Assembly: GCF_021919125.1 (NCBI RefSeq)
Contig: NZ_CP083439.1
Location: 186,001 to 250,000, forward strand
From: Clavibacter sp. A6099
Lineage (GTDB): Bacteria > Actinomycetota > Actinomycetes > Actinomycetales > Microbacteriaceae
Reading direction: 5' to 3'
DNA: 64,000 nucleotides
Notes under the pieces: model-generated
Seen by the model: only the letters and a program-made list of their open reading frames with translations
The model's database searches: none
Told to the model about the DNA's origin: nothing
In this document: one piece after another, positions 54,519 to 63,100 of the stretch
Layout: each line of letters starts with the position of its first letter
Numbering within the stretch: position 1 is the first letter of the stretch
Position numbers and translations under genes: made by a program

Positions 54519-55012
54519 GCGAGGAGGCGCCCTGCCCCTTCTGCGCGCTGCTCCGCGACGAGCCGCTGGTCGCGCCGCTGCCGCAGGACGTCGTCGCCGA
54601 GCGCGATCGCGCGGTCGCCGTCATCGCGCCGCGCTGGTGGCCGCGCAATCGCGGGCATGCCCTGGTGATCCCGCGGGCCCACGTCCGCGACCTCTACTCC
54701 GTGACGCCCGACGACCTCCACGCCGTGATGGACCTCGTGCAGGAGGTGGCCGTGGCGATGCGCGCGGCGTACGGCTGCGCGGGCATCTCGATCCGGCAGC
54801 ACAACGAGTCGGCGGGCGGACAGGACGTGTGGCACCTCCACGTCCACGTCTTCCCGCGCGCGGAGGGCGACGACCTGTACGGATCCGCGCCGCTGCCCGG
54901 CTTCGCGTCGCCCGAGGAGCGCCTGCCGTTCGCGCGCCTGCTGCGCGAGGAGCTGTCCGCTCGTCGGCGGGGAGATCCTGAGACCCGGACGCCGCAGCCC
55001 GACCCGGCCTAG
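54515..55012 (+). CDS. HIT-family hydrolase
   Basis: A 165-residue histidine-triad protein. PCPFCALLRDEPL at the start gives a CxxC zinc site typical of bacterial HIT proteins. RNRGHALVIPRAHVRDL is the strand pair. The triad is in VWHLHVHVFPR (His-x-His-x-His). Such enzymes hydrolyse AMP- or nucleoside-phosphoramidate-like bonds. It is translated with the TetR gene but has no clear functional tie. Confidence 0.9.
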   Translation: MSEEAPCPFCALLRDEPLVAPLPQDVVAERDRAVAVIAPRWWPRNRGHALVIPRAHVRDLYSVTPDDLHAVMDLVQEVAVAMRAAYGCAGISIRQHNESAGGQDVWHLHVHVFPRAEGDDLYGSAPLPGFASPEERLPFARLLREELSARRRGDPETRTPQPDPA

Positions 55013-55083
55013 CGTCGGAGGCACGAGCCGAGCGCGCACCCGACGCCCGGCCGCCCATCCGTCCGATCCGCAGGAGGAGAACC

Positions 55084-55752
55084 ATGACCACCATCGCCAT
55101 CGTGGGGGCCGGTGCCGGCCTCGGCGCCGCCGTCGCCCGCCGCTTCGGAGCCGAGGGCTTCGCCGTCGCGCTCATCTCCCGCAGCCAGGAGCGCGTCGAC
55201 GAGCTCGCGCGCACCCTCGCCGACGAGGGGATCACCGCCCGCGGGTACGTCGCGAACGTCCGCGACCACGCGGCGCTCGCCGCCGCGCTCGACCGGGCGG
55301 CGCAGGAGCTCGGCCCTGTCGAGGTGCTCCAGTACAGCCCGCTGCCGCAGAAGGAGTTCCTGCGGCCGGTGCTCGAGACCACCCCCGGCGACCTCGTCGG
55401 CGCGTTCGAGTTCTCCATCCAGGCGCCCGTCGCCGCGGTGCACCAGGTGCTGCAGGGCATGCGCGTGCTCGGCCGCGGGACCGTCCTCTTCATCAACGGC
55501 GGCACCGCCGTGCAGCCGCTGCCGAAGTACGCCGGCACGTCCATCGCCTTCGCGGGCGAGAGCGCCTACGGGCAGATGATCCACGAGGCGCTCGCCGGCG
55601 ACGGGATCCACGTGGGCCAGCTGATCATCCCGGGCGCGATCATCCCGGGCCACGAGAAGAAGGACCCCCGGGTCCTCGCGGACACGCTCTGGTCCATGCA
55701 CGAGGAGCGCGGCGACTTCCGCCGCTTCGCCGCCGACATGGACGACGAGTAG
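55084..55752 (+). CDS. SDR-family protein with atypical active site
   Basis: A 222-residue Rossmann protein of the short-chain dehydrogenase fold. The N-terminal glycine motif is AIVGAGAGLGAAVARRFGAE, and ANVRDHAALAAAL occupies the usual cofactor region. The region where S-x12-Y-x3-K is expected reads NGGTAVQPLPKYAGTSIAFA and AGESAYGQMIHEAL, with no Y-x3-K. It may therefore be a non-catalytic or NAD(P)-binding regulatory member, as seen in some SDR branches. CAGGAGGAGAA precedes ATG 55084. It is a single gene. Confidence 0.8.
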   Translation: MTTIAIVGAGAGLGAAVARRFGAEGFAVALISRSQERVDELARTLADEGITARGYVANVRDHAALAAALDRAAQELGPVEVLQYSPLPQKEFLRPVLETTPGDLVGAFEFSIQAPVAAVHQVLQGMRVLGRGTVLFINGGTAVQPLPKYAGTSIAFAGESAYGQMIHEALAGDGIHVGQLIIPGAIIPGHEKKDPRVLADTLWSMHEERGDFRRFAADMDDE

Positions 55753-55823
55753 GCAGCGACCGGTCGCGTGAGTCGCCCTGACGGGGGCCTGCGCGATCGA
55801 CGCCCGGCTGGGATGCTCGGAGC

Positions 55824-56198
55824 ATGGACGCCACCGCACCCCTGCTGACCTGGACCCTGGCCGCCGAGATCCCCGTCCCCGCCGACGTGCACGAGCTGCT
55901 CGTGGAAGGAGAGCAGGCGGTTGCCTCGTTCCGCACCTTCCGCGACTCGGCCACCTTCACGACGAAGCGCCTCATCGTGCGCGACGCCCAGGGGATCACG
56001 GGCAAGAAGGTGGAGCTGTACTCGCTGCCGTACAGCGCCATCAACATGTGGTCGACCGAGAACGCGGGCACCTTCGACCTCAACGCGGAACTCGAGCTCT
56101 GGACCCGCGCCGGTCACATCAAGGTGAAGCTCGGCAAGGGCGCCGACATCCGGCGCATTGACGGCCTCATCGCCTGGGCCGTACTGCACGCGCACTGA
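55824..56198 (+). CDS. Bacterial PH-domain protein
   Basis: A 124-residue protein formed almost entirely by one bacterial pleckstrin-homology (bPH_1) domain: FRDSATFTTKRLIVRDAQG, KKVELYSLPYSAINMWSTEN, LNAELELWTRAGHIKVKLGK and a C-terminal helix IRRIDGLIAWAVL. No membrane segment. The ligand and role are unknown. The gene runs toward a strong hairpin shared with the YceI gene. Confidence 0.88.
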   Translation: MDATAPLLTWTLAAEIPVPADVHELLVEGEQAVASFRTFRDSATFTTKRLIVRDAQGITGKKVELYSLPYSAINMWSTENAGTFDLNAELELWTRAGHIKVKLGKGADIRRIDGLIAWAVLHAH

Positions 56199-56212
56199 CC
56201 CGGGCACGACGA

Positions 56213-56251
56213 AGGGGAGGGGGAGCGACCCGGATGCGCTCCCCCTCCCCT
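56213..56251. terminator. Bidirectional hairpin terminator
   Basis: The 15-bp stem AGGGGAGGGGGAGCG (56213-56227) pairs with CGCTCCCCCTCCCCT (56237-56251) around a nine-base loop. It lies between the convergent PH-domain and YceI genes. Confidence 0.75.
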
Positions 56252-56283
56252 CGGCCGTGCGGCCCCGAGGGCCGCGACGACGC

Positions 56284-56976
56284 CTACTTGGTCGGCGTGG
56301 CCTTCACCAGGAACTCGACCGTGCCCTGGTCCTCGACGCTCACGAAGCCGAGGCTCGGGGCCTGGACGCCGTAGTCCGAGAAGGTGACGGGGATGGATCC
56401 GCTCACCTGCACGCCGTCGCCCGAGAGCGCGGCCTGCAGCGGCACGGTGACCGTCTGCGTGACGCCGTGCATGGTCAGCTCGCCGGTCGCCTGGACCGTC
56501 GCGACCTGGCCGTCGGCGGGCACGGCCGCGTCGACCGGCTGGGTCAGCGTGAAGGTCGCGTCGGGGTACTTGGAGACCTCCATCGCGGTGCCGCGGAAGT
56601 ACTCGTCGCGCGGTGCCGCGTCGGTGGCGATGCTCGCGACGTCGACCTTCACGGTCGCGGCCGAGAGGGTGGATCCGTCGACCGTGATGGATCCGGTCAC
56701 GTCCTCGGTCTTGCCGACGACGGTCACGTCGGTGCCGTTGAGCACCTCGGCGACGCGGTAGCCGGCGGTGCTGCCGGTGCCGATCTGCCACTCGCCGGAC
56801 AGGTCGCTCGTGTCGAGCGTGGAGTCGGCGGGGGCGGCCGAGACGGACGGGGCAGCCGCGGGGGCGCCGACGATCACGTCGCGGTAGAAGGCGGGGCCGA
56901 ACGCGGCGGCGCTGACACCGAGCACGACCACCACGGCCGCGCTCGTGCCGAGGATGATCTTGGTCTTCTTCTGCAT
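56284..56976 (-). CDS. YceI-family lipid-binding-like protein
   Basis: A 230-residue protein with one N-terminal membrane anchor or signal (about 6-27) and a YceI lipocalin-like barrel (about 58-228). Characteristic pieces are LSGEWQIGTGSTAGYRVAEV, GSITVDGSTLSAATVKVDVA, YFRGTAMEVSKYPDATFTLT and TGELTMHGVTQTVTVPLQA. The family binds isoprenoids or other amphiphiles in the cell envelope. The start ATG 56976 has AGGAGA upstream. The ligand is unknown. Confidence 0.9.
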   Translation of the reverse strand: MQKKTKIILGTSAAVVVVLGVSAAAFGPAFYRDVIVGAPAAAPSVSAAPADSTLDTSDLSGEWQIGTGSTAGYRVAEVLNGTDVTVVGKTEDVTGSITVDGSTLSAATVKVDVASIATDAAPRDEYFRGTAMEVSKYPDATFTLTQPVDAAVPADGQVATVQATGELTMHGVTQTVTVPLQAALSGDGVQVSGSIPVTFSDYGVQAPSLGFVSVEDQGTVEFLVKATPTK

Positions 56977-57133
56977 GGGGGTCTCCTGATCCGGATGGTG
57001 CTCATCTGATCGCCGCGAGAGGCTGCGCCGACATCAGGGACGACGGACCAGCGAGGAGGATCGTTCACGGGCTCAGCGTCCTGCCAGGTTCGCGGCCTCG
57101 GCGGGCGCGTCAGCGGGTGCGCTCCCCACGCAC

Positions 57134-57169
57134 GGGACCGCCCGCCGACGTGCGTCGGCGGGCGGTCCC
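57134..57169. terminator. Hairpin terminator after the pectinesterase gene
   Basis: Arms of 17 bases, GGGACCGCCCGCCGACG (57134-57150) and its complement (57153-57169), with only TG between, so the real loop is about four bases. It lies 26 bp beyond the stop codon of the pectinesterase gene. Confidence 0.8.
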
Positions 57170-57194
57170 GGTCGTGCTCGCGAGGCTCCGCGGA

Positions 57195-60100
57195 TCAGCG
57201 GCCGGTGGGATTCCAGCCGTCCGTGCCCGCGAGGTAGCGCTGCGTCGTGAATGCCGCCGCGTCCGCGTCCGACAGCTGCGGGCGCGTGGCGGGATCCACG
57301 ATCGCGGCTCCCGCGCCCGTGTTGCGGTGCTCGGAGAAGCGGCCGGCGGTCCAGAGCGTCACGGCGTCCCAGTCCTTCCAGGGCCGGGCCGTGTTGATCC
57401 CGGCGCCGAGGACGGTGTCCCGCACCACGACCTGCGCCTTGCCGGTCGTGGAGTACGGGCGACCGAGGGCGATGGATCCGGCGGCGCCGTCCGTCACGAT
57501 CTCGCTGTCCGCGATGAGGAACCCGTACGTCGAGCCCGCCGCGATGGACGAGTCCGTCAGCGATGCGCCCGGGCGGTCGAGCACGTGGATCGTGCTGCGC
57601 TCCACCACGGTGACGGCGCGGCCGAGGATCAGGTCGGCCCCGCCCTCGAGGTACGAGTCCTTCACGTACACCCGGCTGTAGGTGGTGACGTTGGCGGTGG
57701 AGACGAGCAGGGTCTGCTTGTCGCCGAGCAGGCGCACGTGGTCGAGCACCTGCTTGTCGCCCGACTTCACCTGCACCGCGGTCGCCTGCGCGCCCGCCGC
57801 CGTCGCGACGCTCTGGAGCGTCACGTCGCGGAGGGTCCACAGCGGGGCCGAGATGGTCAGCGTCGCGACCGCGCCGCCGGGAGCGGTGAGGACGACGTCG
57901 GCCGGGTCGCCCGTCGCGCCGACGACGTTGACGCCGTAGCGGTTGCCGGACACGACGGCGCCTGCGTAGGTGCCGGGCTTCACGAGGATCGTGCGGAAGC
58001 CCTGCACCGAGTAGTCGGCATTGTTCGGCAGCGTGCCGGTGGCGGGATCCGTGGATCCGAGCACCTGCGCGAGGCTCGTGGCGTCGCCCGAGCCGTCGGC
58101 CGCCACCACGATGTCGACCTTGATCGGCGTCGCCCTCGCGACCGCGGAGGCCGCGGAGGAGTTGGCGGAGCCGTCGGTCGCGACGACCGTGTACGCGTAC
58201 GCGGTGCCGATCGTGACCGCCGAGTCGGTCCAGCTCGTGGTGCCCGGGCCGACGGTGCCGACGACACCGGGGGCGCCGTCGCCCGTCGAGCGGAGCACGT
58301 CGTAGCGGGTCACGTCGTCGTCGGGCGACGCGGTCCAGCGCACGGTCACGGATCCGCGGCCGAGCTCGGTCTGGACCTTCGCGGGCACGGCCGGGGCCAC
58401 GGCGTCGCCGGCGCGCGGGGTGCCGGTGGCGACCGCGGAGGCCGCCGAGACGAGGCCGGTGTCGTCGATCGCGGTCACCGTGTACGCGTACGCGGTGTCG
58501 TTGACGAGGCCCGTGTCCGTGAAGGCGGGAGCCGTGAGCGGGGTGCTCGTGAGCTTCTCGCCGTCGCGGTAGACGTCGTATCCGGCGATGTCGGCGTCGG
58601 CGTTCGGGGTCCAGGAGAGGAGGACCTTGCCGTCGGCGCCGGTCGCTAAGACGCCGACGGGTGCCGCGGGCGGCGCCGTGTCGACGGGGCGCACCTCGGC
58701 GGTGGCGGGTGCGGAGGCGTTGCCCGCCGCATCCACCGCGACGACCGCGTACCGGTACGTCGTCCGGTTCGCGAGGTCCCGGTCGGCGAAGGCCGGCGTG
58801 GTGCCGACCGTGCCGACGAGGTTCGCCGCTGCGATCGAGACCGTGGCCGATGTGGAGCGGTACACGCGGTAGCCGGCGATGTCGGCGGCCGTCGACGCGG
58901 TCCAGGCGAGCGACGCCGAGGCGTCCCCTGCCGTGGCGACCAGGTCGGCGGGCACGCCGGGGGCGGTCACGTCCGCCGGGGCCGCGGGATCCGCGACCGC
59001 CGGGTACCACGTGGGCGCCCCGAGCCACTGCGCCACGGTCGCACCGAGCGACTCCGCGGGGGAGAGCTGCGGGCGGGTGGCGTCCTGCGCCGCGCCCTCG
59101 CCCGTGTTCGCGTATTCAGCGAAGCGGCCGAGGGTCCACGGCTCGCCGGACGGGCCGGTGCCCCAGGGCTGGCTCGTCTTGACGCCGGATCCGAGCACCG
59201 TGTCGCGCACGACGGCCTGGCCGATCGAGCGCGGCGTGAACGTGTCGGCCCACGCGCGGTACGGACGTCCCAGCTGCACGTTGGTCGCGCCGGTCGTGTC
59301 GACCCGGCTGCCGATGAGCAGGAAGCCCTTCGCGTTCTCGGCCGTGCTCGGGGTGAGGACCGTGCCATTTGTGCGGACGGAGATCGTCGTGTCGTGGACC
59401 ACGAGGGATCCGCGGCCGAGGATCACGTCGTTGCCGCCGGCGATGGTGGAGCCGGTGATCATCTGCCGTGCGGCGACGGTGTAGGTCGACGTGTCGGCGA
59501 AGACCGTTCGGCCAGCGGAGCTCGAGATCGCGGTGCCCGCGAGGAGCACCTTGTCGCCGGTCATCGACACCGCGGGGGCGTTGCCGGTGGCCGTCGTGTT
59601 CGCGATCGAGAGGTTCCGAACGGTGACGCTCGAGCCGGTGATGCCCAGCGTCGCGGTCGCCGTGGCGTTCGTCAGCACGGTGTCGGCTGCGGTCGCGCCG
59701 GATCCGACGATCGTGACGTTCGACTTCGCGACCGTCGTGGTGCCGGCGTAGGAACCGGGATCCACGCTCACGACCCACTCGCCGTTCCCGGGAGCGGCGT
59801 CCACGGCCTTCTGCAGCGTCGGGTAGTCGCCGCTGCCGTCGGCGTGCACGGTGGCGTCGACCTTGAGGGCCGGCGTCGCGGAGGCGCTCGCGGAGGCGGG
59901 CGACTCCTGGCCGGCCGCGTCCACCGCGCGCACCGTGAAGGCGTAGGCGGTGCCGTTCACGAGGCCCGTGATGGTCGCGGAGGAGGTGGCCGTCGTGGCG
60001 ACGAGCTGCCCGTCCCGATAGACGCGGTAGGCGCGCACGTCGGACTCGGTGCTCTCCGCCCAGTCGAGCGACACCTGCGCGGCACCCGGCGCGGCGACGA

Positions 60101-63100
60101 GGCCGGCGGGCGCGACGGGGGCCGCATCCATGGCCGGGGCGCCGGTCGGGTCCCAGCCGTCCGTGCCGCCGAGGTAGGCGGCGGGCGTCTGGGCGAGGGC
60201 GTCGGAGGCGCTCAGCTGCGGGCGCTTGTCGTTGACCGTCGCCGCGGGTCCGGTGTTGCGGAACTCGGCGAGGCGGCCGTCGGTCCACACGTTGGGCGCG
60301 AAGTCGGTCCACGGCTGCGCGACGGCGATGCCGCCGTCGAGCCAGCTGTCCCGGATCACCGTCTGGCCGCGCGAGGTGTCGGCCTGCGTGCCGTCGCCCC
60401 AGCCGCGCCACGGGCGCCCGAGCGCCATGGTGGGCGCGTCGTTGTCCGCGGTGATGCGGCTGTCGACCACGAGGTAGCCGCGGCTCTTCGACGCGGTGCT
60501 CGGGGCGAATACGGTGCCGCCGTTGCGGGTGGTGGCGTGGATCGTGACCCGGTCGAAGACCGCGGCGGCCCGCCCGAAGACGAAGTCGACGTTGCCCGCG
60601 ATGTAGCTGTCCACGTAGTACTGGCGCGGGTAGCCCGCGCCGTCGGCGGTGATGTTGCCCGAGGCGTCCGCGTTGAGCGTGTCCTGCGTGCCGAGGAGGC
60701 GCACGTGGCGGTACGTCTGGCGGTCGCCGAGCGCGCGGAGCGCGACGGCCTGCGTGTTGTTCGGGCCGATCTCCGGGTGCGCGGCGCTCGAGAACGAGTT
60801 CTCGATGGTGAGGTCGCGCACCTGGACGCCGGATCCCGAAAGGGTCGCGGTCGCGCTGCCGGCGGTGCCGCACGTGGCGGCGACGACGGCCGGGCACGTG
60901 GTCGCGCCCTTGGCGGTGCCGTTCGCGTTGTCGTACGTGATGACGACGTCGCGCGGCTCGCCGGTGGTGCCCGCGATGACGATGTTCGCCTTGGCCGACG
61001 ACACCGCCTCGCGGTACGTGCCGGGCTTCACGAGGATCACCTTCGGCGCCGCGGCGGTGCCGGCCGGGATGGCCGCGAGGGCCGCCTGCAGGGTCGTCAC
61101 GTCACCGGATCCGTCTGCCGCCACCGTGATGTCGGCGACGAGCGGCTTCACCGCGGGCGTGCCGGTCACGACGGCGGACGGGGCGGACGCGTTCCCGGCC
61201 CGGTCGACCGCGACGACGAGGTAGCGGTAGGCGGTGCCGTCGACGAGGCCGCGGTCGAGGAAGACGGGCTTCTGGACCTCGGCCACGAGGTGCGCGGCGT
61301 CGGCGACGAGCGCGTCGGATCCGGTCGCCCGGTGGACGCGGTACCCCACGACGTCGCTCTCCGCGCCGGTCGACCAGGAGAGGCCGACCTGCTTCTCGGC
61401 GCCCGTGGCGACGAGGCCGGTCACGGCGGCGGGGGCCGCGTCGGCGTCGAGCGGGGCGACGGGGTTCCAGCCGTCGGATCCCGCGAGGTAGGCCGCCGAC
61501 GTGCTCTCGGCCGCCTGCGCGTCCGTCAGCTGGGCGCGGTCCGCGCCCGTGCTCGCGCCCGGGCCGGTGTTCGCGTACTCGGCGAAGCGCGCGGACTGCC
61601 ACTTCGTCGTCACTCCGCTGTTGACCATGTCGGTCCACGCGGTCTTGCTCACGACCGGGCCGAGCCAGGTGTCGCGCACGACGACCTGAGCGTTCGCGTC
61701 CGGGTCCGCGATGGATGTGCCGTCGGCCTGCTTCTTGCCCGGCTGCCAGGGGCGGCCGAGGTTCTGCGAGCCGTCGGGCGCGGTGCCGATGATCCGGCTG
61801 CCCGTGATGAGGAAGCCGTGCGCGTTGCTCCGGTCGGTGCTCGCCGCGGTGACCGCGCCGTTCGGGGTGGTGCCGTGGTCGAGCGCGTTGAGCGTGCTGC
61901 GGTCGATGACCACGGTGCCGCGGCCGAAGACGAAGTCGACGTCGCCCTCGATCCAGCTGTCGTGGAAGTACGAGCGGGCCGGGACGGCGGCGCTCGGGCT
62001 GTTGGCGTAGAGCGTGTCCTGGTTGCCGAGGAGGCGCACGCCGTCGTAGACGAGCCGGTCGCCCGTGGTGCGGAGCGCGACGGCCTGGCCGTTGGCGTAG
62101 GTGCCCTCGACGTAGGCGTTCTCGACCGTGAGGTCGCGGAGCGAGACGTCGTTCCCCGTGATCACGAGGGTCGCGCTGCCCGAGGTGCCGTACGTGTCTG
62201 CGACCCCGTCGGTGGTCGTGCCGGTGGGCGTGCCCGCGGCGCGGTCGCCCGTGATAACGACGTCCTGCGCGGTGCCGGTGGCGCCCACGAGGATCGTGTG
62301 CTGCTTCGCGATGGTGGCGTACTCGGCGTAGCGGCCGGCGACGAGGGAGATGACCGTGGGGTCGGTCGCGGTGCCGGCGGGAGCTGCGGCGAGGGCGGCG
62401 GTCAGCGTCGGGAAGACGGTCGCGCCGTTCGCCTCGGCCCGCGGATCCACCGTGATGTCGACGACGATGGCCGCGGCCTGCACGGTCACCTCGACGGCGT
62501 CGCTCGGCGCGGAGGAGACGCCCGTGCGGGAGTCGGCCGTGATCGCGTAGCGGTACCGCGCGCCGTTCACGACGGTCGTGTCGCTGTACGAGGGCGAGTC
62601 GGTCGAGGCGATCCTCGCGAACGCGCCCGTGGCGTCGGCGCGGTAGACGGTCCAGCCGGTCACGCTCGCCGACGTGTCGTCGCCCCAGGTGAGGTGGACG
62701 ACGCTCGAGTCGGCAGCCGCGACCACGTTCGCGGGCACGGCGGGCACGGCGGCGGAGGCGGCGACGACCGGGTTCCAGCCGTCCTTGCCCGCGAGGTACT
62801 TCTCCGGCGTCGCGTTGGCGGCGTCCTTCGCGGTCATCTGCGGGCGGTTCGCGTTCACGGTCGCGCCCGGGCCGATGTTCTGCGACTCGGCGAAGCGCGC
62901 GTCCTGCCAGGCGAAGGGGACCTTCACGCCGGAGGAGTTCGTGGAGGACATGTCGTCCCACGGCGCCGCGGTGTCGATGGCGGAGGGGAGCCAGGTGTCC
63001 TTGATCACGACCGAGCCGAGCGCCTTCGGATCCGCGCTCGGGTGCCACGGACGACCGAGGTTGACGGTGCCGTCGGCCGCGTCGCTCACGATCTTGCTGC

